From the NCBI GenBank assembly GCA_965233625.1, contig OZ247499.1:2604001-2668000 (forward strand): a DNA stretch of 64,000 nt, written 5' to 3'. Under the pieces are notes generated by a model. That model worked only from the letters and a program-made list of their open reading frames with translations. It did not search any database and was not told the DNA's origin. Numbering within the stretch: position 1 is the stretch's first letter; every line of letters begins with the position of its first letter. Below, in pieces: positions 53,996 to 62,310 of this stretch. A program made the translations under genes and the position numbers. Origin of the DNA: G965233625 sp965233625 (lineage in GTDB: Bacteria; Planctomycetota; Planctomycetia; Pirellulales; Pirellulaceae).

Positions 53996-55270
53996 TCAGA
54001 TGGCCGCCAGTTGCCGGTTAAGGATCTGCATTGTGGTGGCCTGTATTTCCAGCACCCGCTGACGGGCTTGCTCTGCCTTCTTGCGCGCCTTGGCCGGATC
54101 GTTCGCCATTTCCAGCACGGCGGGCACGATCTTTGGTACTTGCTGTGGATCATCCATATCAAACAGCCAGTCACCCAGGCCGATGTCTTCCCACATAAAG
54201 CCTTTGGTGGTTTGTTCCGCCCAGCGGCAGACGATGGCGGGAACCCCATGCCCGATGCACATGATCGGCGAATGCATTTCAAAACCGAACAACCCGGCGC
54301 TTTGCACATACGTGCTCACCGCTTCGCCGGTCAGCCAGTAGGTAGGCTTCCAGACAACACGCTCTAAAACATCCTCTGGCAACTTGTCCCAGACGTGCTG
54401 TTTGCCGACCTGCATCTGTGTCTGATCTTCGGGGCAGAGCAGCACCTTCATGGTGGTCTGTTTAACGACCTGCGTAATCGCGTCGACCAGCACCTGATGA
54501 TCCTGCGGCGCCTTCTGCCGGTTGTATTTATCACGCTCGCGGTCAAACGGACGCTTCTTCGATGCCAACACCCAGTAAGGCGTAAAGCGAAGGCGGGGGA
54601 TGCAGCAAAGGAACTTTCCTGGCTGCAAATCATTCTCCCGCAGAAACTTCCCGGCCTTCTCGTCATCGCGAAGATCACACCCGAAAGCACCATCTGGCCC
54701 AAACTGCATGATGGGACTTTTGCATCCCGATTGCTTCGCAAACGCCAGCGACCGGGAGTCGCGGAAAAATACGAAGGCGGCCTGGCTCAGAAGTTCAATC
54801 GTCTGCTGGAACTTGCCCGTCGCAGAACGCGCCATTGCCGACCGTTTATTCGAAGGCAGCGTGATACCGTAAATTCCAAACGGCTTTCCCGTCTCTACAG
54901 ACCAACGGCGGACATCACGTTCCGCAACGAAGCTGGGGCCCGATCCGTGCAGCAGGAAGTCGCATTGCTTGAATGCGTCAACAACTGCTTCCCGCGTCGC
55001 CGCAATTCTAAGCTTGGGAAACCGCTTGCGGAGAATCTCTTCAACACCGTTGTCCAGTTTCGACGGCCAGAGCGTTACCTGAACACCGGGGAGTTCGCGC
55101 TCAAGAATCCGCAATACGCCCGGTGTGTGAGCGATGTCGCCGATGTTGACCGTCTGCCACGACGATCGCAAAAGAATGTGCTTGGGCGCCTTCTGCCCAG
55201 CTTTCAGTGCGGCTGGTCCAACAAGGCCCAGCAGCAGCATGGTAGCGAGTGATTCGCGCCGGTTTTGCAT
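53996..55270 (-). CDS. polysaccharide pyruvyl transferase family protein
   Basis: A 424-residue protein from the ATG at 55270 (MQNRRESLATMLLLGLVG), with a twin-arginine-like or signal N-terminus. The domain has the family layout: SWQTVNIGDIAHTPGVLRIL near the N-terminus, LLHGSGPSF, ETGKPFGIYGITL, and a C-terminal half with GLFGFEMHSPIMCIGHGVPA. The G-D-x-x-x-x-P-G and E-M-H-S-P motifs are typical. Classical members transfer pyruvyl groups to exopolysaccharide sugars; an exported version is odd and its substrate unknown. Confidence 0.78.
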   Translation of the reverse strand: MQNRRESLATMLLLGLVGPAALKAGQKAPKHILLRSSWQTVNIGDIAHTPGVLRILERELPGVQVTLWPSKLDNGVEEILRKRFPKLRIAATREAVVDAFKQCDFLLHGSGPSFVAERDVRRWSVETGKPFGIYGITLPSNKRSAMARSATGKFQQTIELLSQAAFVFFRDSRSLAFAKQSGCKSPIMQFGPDGAFGCDLRDDEKAGKFLRENDLQPGKFLCCIPRLRFTPYWVLASKKRPFDRERDKYNRQKAPQDHQVLVDAITQVVKQTTMKVLLCPEDQTQMQVGKQHVWDKLPEDVLERVVWKPTYWLTGEAVSTYVQSAGLFGFEMHSPIMCIGHGVPAIVCRWAEQTTKGFMWEDIGLGDWLFDMDDPQQVPKIVPAVLEMANDPAKARKKAEQARQRVLEIQATTMQILNRQLAAI

Positions 55271-55354
55271 TTTCGTTCCGAAGCCCAAAATAGAGACGCA
55301 GCGGCGCAACTAGATAGCTGCGCCGTGCGATCTGCCTGGTGAGGATCGAGGAGC

Positions 55355-56698
55355 TTAACCAAGCCCTTGCAGTTCACCATCGCTGTCGCCGAAGCGATCT
55401 GTTGGTGCGCCGATGCGACGGAGCATGGAGACGTAGAGATTGGTCAGCGGCGTGTCTCTGCGGTAACTCCGATGCTGATTGCCGGTCAGCCCGCCGCCTT
55501 TGCCGAGCAGTGCGATGGGCAGATCATGGTGGTTGTGGCGGTTGCCGTCGCCGATACCACTGCCGTACATCACCATGCAGTTATCCAGCAGTGGTCTGCC
55601 GTTCTCCTGCGTGTTCTTGAGCCGCTCGATGAAGTAGTTCAGCAGCGATACGTGGTACTGATTGATCGTGCTGATCTTCTCCTGCTTGCTGCGGTTGTTG
55701 CCATGATGCGACAAACCATGATGGCCTTCGGAAACACCGACGTTCTTATACGTACGGTTACTGCCCGCATTGGCGTACATGAACGTGATGATCCGTGTGC
55801 TGTCCGTCAGCATCGCAAGCGACATCAGATCGAACATCACCTTGACGTGTTCTTCGTACTCGCGTGGCACGCCTTCGGGACGCGGGTAGTCCGGCGTGGT
55901 GTCTTCGCCGCCACGTAGTCTGTCTTCGGTTTCGATGCGTCGTTCGATCTGGCGGACAGCGTACAGATACTCATCCAGCTTCTGCTGATCCGCAACGCCC
56001 AGTTTGCGGCGCAGGTCGCCGGCATCTTCGCTGACGAAGTCGAGAATGCTTTTGTTATAGCGATCTCGTTTGGCGCGGTTGGCTGCCTGCTGGTCTTTCT
56101 TCTGATTGCCAAACAGACGGTCGAACACGGCTGCGGGATTCGCCTCTTTGGCCATGGGCGAAGTCGCCGTACGCCACGACATGTTCGATGTGTAAGCACA
56201 GCTGTAACCGGAATCGCAACGGCCCGCCTGCGCGCTGCGCTCGGTGCCAAGTTCCAATGACGGCAGCCGCGTCTGCTTACCAATGACGTTGGCGGCGAAC
56301 TGGTCAATCGAAGGGCCGTTCTTAATATCGGCGCCGTTGGTCTTCTTCGGGTGGGCGCCCGTCAGATAGGCCGCCACACTGCGGGCGTGGTCGCCGCCGC
56401 CGTCTCCCAGAGAACGGGCGCCGTTAAGCGTTAGCCCGCTGAGCACGGTCATATATTCTTTATGGGCTTCCAGCGGCTTGAGAATAGAACCCAGCTTGAA
56501 ATCTTTGCCTTCTCCTTCGGGCGTCCAGTCGGGCATGTGCATGCCGTTGGGCACGTACAAAAAGGCCATACGCGTGGGGGCTTTTTCGCTGGCTGCGGCG
56601 CGGGCTGCTGGCTGCATCGCTTCGAGCAGAGGCAGACTCATCGCGGCGCCTAAACCGCGGAGGACAGTGCGGCGTGAAAGGGTGGTGCGAGACATCAT
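55355..56698 (-). CDS. DUF1552 protein with Tat signal
   Basis: A 447-residue protein. Its start MMSRTTLSRRTVLRGLGAAM is a twin-arginine signal (SRRTVLRG). AGGAG stands just before the double ATG at 56698/56695. Conserved family parts are MAFLYVPNGMHMPDWTPEG, GGGDHARSVAAYLTGAHPK, GPSIDQFAANVIG, EGHHGLSHHG and YGSGIGDGNRHNHHDLPI, with several histidines and aspartates that could bind metal. In planctomycetes it regularly follows a DUF1592 gene, as here (66 bases). Function unknown. Confidence 0.92.
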   Translation of the reverse strand: MMSRTTLSRRTVLRGLGAAMSLPLLEAMQPAARAAASEKAPTRMAFLYVPNGMHMPDWTPEGEGKDFKLGSILKPLEAHKEYMTVLSGLTLNGARSLGDGGGDHARSVAAYLTGAHPKKTNGADIKNGPSIDQFAANVIGKQTRLPSLELGTERSAQAGRCDSGYSCAYTSNMSWRTATSPMAKEANPAAVFDRLFGNQKKDQQAANRAKRDRYNKSILDFVSEDAGDLRRKLGVADQQKLDEYLYAVRQIERRIETEDRLRGGEDTTPDYPRPEGVPREYEEHVKVMFDLMSLAMLTDSTRIITFMYANAGSNRTYKNVGVSEGHHGLSHHGNNRSKQEKISTINQYHVSLLNYFIERLKNTQENGRPLLDNCMVMYGSGIGDGNRHNHHDLPIALLGKGGGLTGNQHRSYRRDTPLTNLYVSMLRRIGAPTDRFGDSDGELQGLG

Positions 56699-56764
56699 CA
56701 AGCTCCTGCAATGACTGGAAAACTGTAAAACAGACCCATCTATCAATTATATCGTACCGCGAGG

Positions 56765-59080
56765 TTACTCACCTTTACGCTGGCTGAATGGCACGCTGCG
56801 CACCACTGCCAGAACCATCGCGGAAAAAGTATTGCCGTTGTCCGCCGCTTCCGCAACGATCTGATCCACGGCGCATTTATCGTAATACTTTAGCCCCCTG
56901 CCCAGGGCGTAAGTAAGTAGCTTCTCGGCTAGGCACCGCACGAAGCGGTCGGCGTAAGTGGTTGCCAGCACCTTCTTCAATTCGTTGGCGCCATCAAACT
57001 TTGCGCCGCCGGGCAACTCGCCCGAAGCATCAATCTCATCGCCGCCGTCTTTTTGCCGGTAACGACCTGTTGCGTCAAAGTGCTCCAGGGCGAACCCCAG
57101 AGGGTCCATCCGGCGGTGGCACGATGCACAACCCGGATCGGCCCGGTGTTGCTCCATCCGCTGCCGCAGTGTTCCCTTCAGTTCTTCCTGATTCTCCAGG
57201 GGCGGCACATCGGGCGCCGGTGGAGGTGGTGGGTCGTTAAGCAGGTTATCTAGTATCCACTTGCCGCGTTTTACGGGCGAAGTACGGGTAGCGTCGCTGG
57301 TGACCGTCAGAATACTGGCCTGCGTTAACAATCCGCCACGGCCGGCGGTTTCTGTTGAGACCTTGCGGAACTCTTTACCTTTAACACTCTGCATGCCGTA
57401 ATGTTCCGCCAGTTCCTGATTCACAAACGTATAATCCGCCCTAAGCAGATCCAGCACGTTGCGATCTTCAGCGATGATGGACGAGACAAACAGCTCCGTC
57501 TCGCGTTTCATCGCGGCGCGTAGCTCTGGCGTGAAGTGCGGAAAGCGTTTGCCATCGGGCGTAACTTCTTCTAGCAGCCGCAGCTGCAGCCATTGGGCGG
57601 CGAAGTTCCGCACCAGTGCAAACACGCGTGGGTTCTTCAACATCCGCCGGACCTGTTTTTCCAGCGTAGCGTCGTTCTGCAGCCCGCCGGTCCAGGCCGT
57701 GTCAATCAGTTCGCGGTCCGGCATGCTGCTCCACAGGAAGTACGAAAGCGAGCTTGCCAGTTCGTAATCGTTCAGTTTGCGGATCTTGCCCGCAGGAGCA
57801 GGCTGTTCAACTTTGAACAGGAAATGAGGCGAAACCAGCAGGGCGGACATCGCAACCTGCACGGCCTTCTCGTAGCTTTTCTCACGCGTGTACACCTGCT
57901 GCCAGATTTTCATCAGGCGATCAACTTCATCCTTCGCCGCGGGACGGCGATAGGCCAGACTCATCAGCCGCATCAGCACTTTGCGTGCAGCGTCTGCGGC
58001 GGGCAGGCTGCGGGTGGGCGTGACAAAGATAATGTTGCGGTGCGAAGCGCTCTTCGGTTCCGGCTTAAAATCAACAGGTCCGTAAATCTCTACCCAGCTT
58101 GCATACAAGTTACGGTCGCGGCGGCTCCGGTTGCTGTTATTCGGGTCGTAGAAGTCGTTGATAAAGGCGATGGCAAGCTTACGCCGGCCACTGCTTACCC
58201 GGAAACGGGCGTCGTAAATGCCGGGCTTGTCCTCGACGGCTTTCACGTCGATGGTCTGCATATCTTTGCCATCGACGCGCAGCGTCATCTTGGCGGGTTC
58301 GTCTCCGGCCTGGTCGGCGTATGCACGGACGCGGAACTTATACTCGCCATCGTGGGGAAACGGATATTCAAACCACATCTCTCCCGAGGTCGTCAGCACG
58401 CGGTCTGCCAGGCCCACGCGGCTGCTGCCACCACTGGCCTGCATATAGCCGGCAAGCTGCCGTTTGTTCACTTCGCCGGCAGGCTGGTTGAGCTGGATCG
58501 CCTGCTCAGAGATTTCCTGCGCCGCCTTCATGTACTTTTCCATCAGCAATGGCGGCAACGAGAGCACATCGCCGATGTTGTCGAAACCATAGCCGACATC
58601 GTCCGCGGGGAAATCTTCGGCGGGTTCGTAGTCAACGCCGACCAGGTCGCGAACGGTGTTACGGTATTCGTTGCGGTTCAACCGGCGGATGGTCACCTGC
58701 CCCGGATTCCCGCCGCCGCTGCAATCGATATCGTTCGCAGCCTCACGGATCCAGGCACTAAGGAATTCCCGCTGATCCTTGGAAAGCTGTGGCTCGCCAT
58801 CGGGTGGCATTACCTGATGTTGAATGTTGGAAGCCGCCCGCAGCCACTTGTTGCGACCCTCGACAATTTTTGAAGCGGTGGCGTATTGCGTGAGATCAAA
58901 TTCACCTTCGGAATCGTCCGCATTATGGCACTGCACGCAGTGCTTTTTCAGCAGAGGCGCCACTTGCTTCTGAAAAACGGCTTCGCGATCCTGGGGCGCC
59001 GCGTGAAGCATCTGCGGAGTGGATGCGCACAGCAGTAACACATACAAGACCGCAAAGAGTGAAAGTGCAAAAGCCTTCAT
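56765..59080 (-). CDS. DUF1587/1592/1588/1585 protein with cytochrome c-like domain
   Basis: A 771-residue exported protein with a signal peptide ending near LHAAP. A haem-binding C-V-Q-C-H motif lies at residues 48-52 in an N-terminal cytochrome c-like domain. Then come DUF1587 (IRRLNRNEYRNTVRDLVG), a carbohydrate-binding-like beta region (about 215-340), DUF1592 (YELASSLSYFLWSSMPD), DUF1588 (RGGLLTQASILTVTSDATRT then SPVKRG) and DUF1585 (ADRFVRCLAEKLLTYALGRG). Typical of planctomycetes and Verrucomicrobia; thought to act with its DUF1552 partner on extracellular substrates, which is unproven. Confidence 0.93.
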   Translation of the reverse strand: MKAFALSLFAVLYVLLLCASTPQMLHAAPQDREAVFQKQVAPLLKKHCVQCHNADDSEGEFDLTQYATASKIVEGRNKWLRAASNIQHQVMPPDGEPQLSKDQREFLSAWIREAANDIDCSGGGNPGQVTIRRLNRNEYRNTVRDLVGVDYEPAEDFPADDVGYGFDNIGDVLSLPPLLMEKYMKAAQEISEQAIQLNQPAGEVNKRQLAGYMQASGGSSRVGLADRVLTTSGEMWFEYPFPHDGEYKFRVRAYADQAGDEPAKMTLRVDGKDMQTIDVKAVEDKPGIYDARFRVSSGRRKLAIAFINDFYDPNNSNRSRRDRNLYASWVEIYGPVDFKPEPKSASHRNIIFVTPTRSLPAADAARKVLMRLMSLAYRRPAAKDEVDRLMKIWQQVYTREKSYEKAVQVAMSALLVSPHFLFKVEQPAPAGKIRKLNDYELASSLSYFLWSSMPDRELIDTAWTGGLQNDATLEKQVRRMLKNPRVFALVRNFAAQWLQLRLLEEVTPDGKRFPHFTPELRAAMKRETELFVSSIIAEDRNVLDLLRADYTFVNQELAEHYGMQSVKGKEFRKVSTETAGRGGLLTQASILTVTSDATRTSPVKRGKWILDNLLNDPPPPPAPDVPPLENQEELKGTLRQRMEQHRADPGCASCHRRMDPLGFALEHFDATGRYRQKDGGDEIDASGELPGGAKFDGANELKKVLATTYADRFVRCLAEKLLTYALGRGLKYYDKCAVDQIVAEAADNGNTFSAMVLAVVRSVPFSQRKGE

Positions 59081-59483
59081 CAGACTTGATCTTCTGGCAA
59101 GTTGTGGTGGGACGCCGCGTCATGCAACGTAGGAAGTGGCCGGACATCACATTCTATCAGAGCAGGCTGATGAAAGCGAAGCGTGTAAGGGTGAGCTAGC
59201 GGCGGGGATCTACAGTCATAGGCCAACTGTAACGGTAAATCAAGACGAAAGACATGCGCGGGCGGCTACGCTGAACGCAATCAGAGCAATTGTCCGCTTC
59301 AGTCCCGATATTCCATGCAAAGGCGGCTTCTTCCACTTCAGCGTGCAGAACACCGATAGAAGAATAGTGGCGGAAACTCTCTTGAAAAACCGCCCGAATT
59401 TCCCTTCCGGTGCAGCGTGCATTCTGTCCACTTCGCGTCAGGTGCAGCAACCGGGCAACGGCGACACGCAGAAAGGAAGCGTC
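59081..59483. other. divergent spacer, no gene recognised
   Basis: These 403 bases separate the DUF1592 gene from the small membrane protein. A plus frame runs through most of it into the next gene, but its residues look non-coding. Presumably it holds both promoters; no clear boxes seen. Confidence 0.45.
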
Positions 59484-59765
59484 ATGTTCCGCTGGTTAGC
59501 CATCGCACTGGGTGTGGTGCTTGTTGTGCTAGGCGTCGAGTCGCTGGCCGTTGATAAAGCCATCCTGCACAAAAAGAAGGTGGAGCAGGCGAACGAGCAA
59601 TTCGCCTTTATGTCCGCCGAGCCGGCTCCCGCCGAAATCGTGGTGCCAGAATGGGCGCCTTGGACGATGCTTTCGACCGGCGCCGTGATTCTCTTATACG
59701 CGCTTGCCATCCCGATCCACCGCGCGAATGCAGCAGGTGGCGGTGGCGGCGGCGACGACCATTAG
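59484..59765 (+). CDS. small two-helix membrane protein
   Basis: A 93-residue protein from the ATG at 59484, preceded by AAAGGA at good spacing. Two hydrophobic segments (residues 5-22, LAIALGVVLVVLGVESL, and about 60-78, WTMLSTGAVILLYALAIPI) flank a short polar loop, and the C-terminus is Gly-rich (GGGGGGDDH). No family recognised by name. It is convergent with rimI. Confidence 0.65.
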   Translation: MFRWLAIALGVVLVVLGVESLAVDKAILHKKKVEQANEQFAFMSAEPAPAEIVVPEWAPWTMLSTGAVILLYALAIPIHRANAAGGGGGGDDH

Positions 59766-59794
59766 CCGCACGCAATCAGACAGCGATAGCCGGC

Positions 59795-60313
59795 TTAGCC
59801 TGCCAGACGGGCGATGCGGTTTACAGGCATCGACTCGGTGGCGGGCGCCTTGTACCGGTACTGCATCAGATACGCGTCTTCGGTCGTATCGTCGTAAAAA
59901 TCACGCAGCACGGTGACAGCGCGGAAACCTGCCTGCCGGAAGAAGACCTGCGCGGCCAGATTGGTTTCGCGGACTTCCAGCAGAATCTTATTCCGCCGCT
60001 GCGGCGAAAGCTTACTGATGAGTTTGGCGACCATCTGCTGCCCGATGTGATGCCGGCGTAGTTCCGGCGCCACGGCGAAGTTCAGGATGTGCAGCTGGTT
60101 CTTATGTAGCTCGTAGATCATGAAGCCGACGACGCGGTCTTCGTGCTCTGCGACCATGCCGATGCAATTGCGCTGACGCAGGCAACGGATAAAGTCCTCT
60201 TCGGACCAGGGGAATTCAAAACTTGCAGTTTCAGCTTCCAGCACTTCCGGCATATCGCGGCGAATCATCCAACGGATATGCACGGGGACTTCATGTGAGG
60301 CTGGACCAGTCAT
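59795..60313 (-). CDS. rimI: ribosomal protein S18-alanine N-acetyltransferase RimI-like
   Basis: A 172-residue GNAT acetyltransferase. It has the RimI-like segments MPEVLEAETASFEFPWSEED and LHILNFAVAPELRRHHIGQQ (acetyl-CoA loop, R-R-H-H-I-G, weaker than the usual Q/R-x-x-G-x-G/A), then LEVRETNLAAQVFFRQAGF. RimI acetylates the N-terminal alanine of S18. No tsaB or tsaD neighbours, unlike in many bacteria. The RimI call is probable rather than certain within the large GNAT family. Confidence 0.8.
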   Translation of the reverse strand: MTGPASHEVPVHIRWMIRRDMPEVLEAETASFEFPWSEEDFIRCLRQRNCIGMVAEHEDRVVGFMIYELHKNQLHILNFAVAPELRRHHIGQQMVAKLISKLSPQRRNKILLEVRETNLAAQVFFRQAGFRAVTVLRDFYDDTTEDAYLMQYRYKAPATESMPVNRIARLAG

Positions 60314-60651
60314 TTCGCGGCTCCTTCGAGTTGCCTGGCTTCGACGTACCGGCTGTTAAACCGGGCCGGCCGTAATTCATTTACATAGTGGTGAAAGCTG
60401 CGAAACACCCTCCGTAGGGCGCCGCAAGCTGTCGCAAAGATAAGGCTCGCGTACACGGACGAAGCCGCCTTCACCACTTGGCTGGCATGGTTAGTACGGT
60501 ATCAAAATCATACCGGCTAACCAATAGATGTTTCCGTGCCGCTTGCCCCTGTAAACGCGGTGTTCGCGATAATTATGCAGCAAAATCCTGCGGAATTTTC
60601 GTACGCCGCGTGAGAAGTTGCGGACAAGAACCGTTGCCGGTGCGACGGGCT
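60314..60651. other. spacer between rimI and the ferredoxin gene, no gene
   Basis: Three hundred and thirty-eight bases without coding pattern. They must hold the leftward rimI promoter; neither a convincing promoter nor a terminator for the ferredoxin gene was seen. Confidence 0.4.
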
Positions 60652-61761
60652 CTAAATATCCAGATCGTCCAGCTCATCAAGCAGGTCGTCCAACTCGTCG
60701 TTTGGCCCCGCTGCCTCTGTCTGACGGCGCGGCATGCCAACGGTTTTACCGACCGCTTCGCGGCCTGCTAGCAGTAGTTGCTCATCGCGTTCGCGGGCGG
60801 CGATGTCGGCAGCGTCTTCATCCGGGGCAGGGGCGCCGAACAGTTGCGAGAGGTCAATCTTCAGACCGCCTGCGACTTCGGGCGAACCGGCAATGGCGGG
60901 CGTCTTATGCTGCGGGAACATGATGGCGTTCTCCGGGCACACGCGACTGCAAGCCGGGCAGCCTTTGCGGCAGTTGTCCGGCTGTTCCACCAGGATGGTT
61001 TCCGCATCGTCCACGCCGTAGACACCAAACAGGCAGAAGTCGATGCACTCCATACAATTGGTGCACCGCGCGAAATCAATCACCGGATACCACCGCCGCG
61101 GCGCCTTGTCTTCGATCCGCACCGGCTGCCGGTTGCCATCTTCGTCCACCGTGGGCGTCGCGGGTGCTGCTGGTTCAGGTGCCTTGTCGCCGTTGTTGCC
61201 CGCGCCGATGTGGGTATCGTTGGCGGGCTGTAAGAAACGTTCCTGCTGCTGGGGCGCGGGCGAACCGCCGATCCAGCCCATCAGGTCCACCACTTCGGTG
61301 GTCTGTTCTTTGGCAATGCGTTTGATTTCGTTGATGAAGGTCTGCGGATTGTTATCGCCACGCAGATCCAGGCAGTAGATGAAACGGTTGGCTAAGTTCC
61401 GATCGTCGATCACGCGGAGCTTGCCATCGTCTTCATCTTCAAGCTGATCTTCCAGTTCGTCTTCGTCATCGTCGCCGGTCGCCAGTAGCGTGTGACCTTC
61501 TTTGCCATCCACACCATTGCGGTCCAGAATCCAGTGCGCCGCACGCGGAAACAGCCACGAGAGCACCACCAGATGGCCGCGCACGCCTTGCAGTGCGACC
61601 ATGCCGGTGCTGTCCGCCGTCAGGTCGTACAGGTGCGGAATGATGGTGACGTCGATGCCGTTTTCCATCAACAACGCGGCAACGATTTCTTCTTCCAGGT
61701 CGCGTTTGGCCGGGTTCTGGCTCTGCGACTGCGAAACAACCACTGCGATTCGGTTTGCCAT
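60652..61761 (-). CDS. 2x[4Fe-4S] ferredoxin-like protein with unknown N-terminal domain
   Basis: A 369-residue protein. Residues 1-165 form an unrecognised alpha/beta domain (ANRIAVVVSQSQSQNPAKRD) interrupted by an acidic stretch at 97-113. Residues 165-225 are a Pro/Ala-rich linker. Two cluster motifs follow: Cys233-236-239-243 (CTNCMECIDFC) and Cys264-268-271-275 (CRKGCPACSRVCP), with a bacterial ferredoxin pattern. The C-terminus is acidic (ELDDLLDELDDLDI). The gene starts 60 bases after the GcvH-like gene on the same strand, so it probably gives electrons to, or takes them from, the radical SAM/lipoyl pair. Function unknown. Confidence 0.75.
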   Translation of the reverse strand: MANRIAVVVSQSQSQNPAKRDLEEEIVAALLMENGIDVTIIPHLYDLTADSTGMVALQGVRGHLVVLSWLFPRAAHWILDRNGVDGKEGHTLLATGDDDEDELEDQLEDEDDGKLRVIDDRNLANRFIYCLDLRGDNNPQTFINEIKRIAKEQTTEVVDLMGWIGGSPAPQQQERFLQPANDTHIGAGNNGDKAPEPAAPATPTVDEDGNRQPVRIEDKAPRRWYPVIDFARCTNCMECIDFCLFGVYGVDDAETILVEQPDNCRKGCPACSRVCPENAIMFPQHKTPAIAGSPEVAGGLKIDLSQLFGAPAPDEDAADIAARERDEQLLLAGREAVGKTVGMPRRQTEAAGPNDELDDLLDELDDLDI

Positions 61762-61821
61762 GATGCTTTATCCAGTTGCCGCGGGTGGCGGCGTTTCTCT
61801 CTGGCGGAAAAATGCGGCGGG

Positions 61822-62310
61822 CTATGCGTTCATCTGCCCTTTGATCGCCCGTTGGGTCACTGCCCACACGTCGTCCAGATGCTCAATATATTGCTGCGGA
61901 GTTAACAACGGTGCGCCGTCGTCCTGAAGTTGAATCCCAGCGACTTCAAACAGCCAGCCACTGCCGTATTTGTCTACGTTGATTGCCGAAGGGTCGCTAA
62001 GCAAGGCGTCGTTGAAGGTTGCCAGTCGCCCGTGGATGGGGGCGTACAAGTCACTTTCCGCCTTCTTGCTTTCGATGGCGCCAATTTCCTGTTGCGGTTT
62101 GATCTCGGTGCCCCCGTCGATGCCCCATTCCAGGAAATAAACATCTTGCAGCAACCGCACAGCGTAAGCGGTAAAACCGAAGCGGTACGTCTTCAAGCCG
62201 CCAGCGTCATCGTGCTGAAACTGCGCCCACATGTGATTCCGGGCGTACTGACGGTCCACGGGAAATTCGGCCTCAAACTCGCCCATTGCAAACGTAAGAG
62301 GCTGGCTCAT
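61822..62310 (-). CDS. GcvH-like lipoyl-domain protein
   Basis: A 162-residue protein resembling the glycine cleavage H protein. YARNHMWAQFQ corresponds to the H-protein opening (YxxxHEWxx), and IESKKAESDLYAP to the lipoylation hairpin, in which Lys83 aligns with the lipoylated lysine. GSGWLFEVAG matches the C-terminal strand. There is no gcvT or gcvP next to it; instead it overlaps the radical SAM gene by four bases (ATGA). It is somewhat longer than GcvH (about 128) by an N-terminal stretch and a C-terminal helix. A carrier role in another pathway is likely. Confidence 0.8.
   Translation of the reverse strand: MSQPLTFAMGEFEAEFPVDRQYARNHMWAQFQHDDAGGLKTYRFGFTAYAVRLLQDVYFLEWGIDGGTEIKPQQEIGAIESKKAESDLYAPIHGRLATFNDALLSDPSAINVDKYGSGWLFEVAGIQLQDDGAPLLTPQQYIEHLDDVWAVTQRAIKGQMNA

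Noticed and set aside
54395..55252. 285-codon plus-strand frame opposite the pyruvyl transferase gene
   Set aside because: The minus frame has domain motifs and a good start; the plus frame does not.
57593..58873. 426-codon plus-strand frame opposite the DUF1592 gene
   Set aside because: The minus strand carries clear family motifs; the plus frame shows none.
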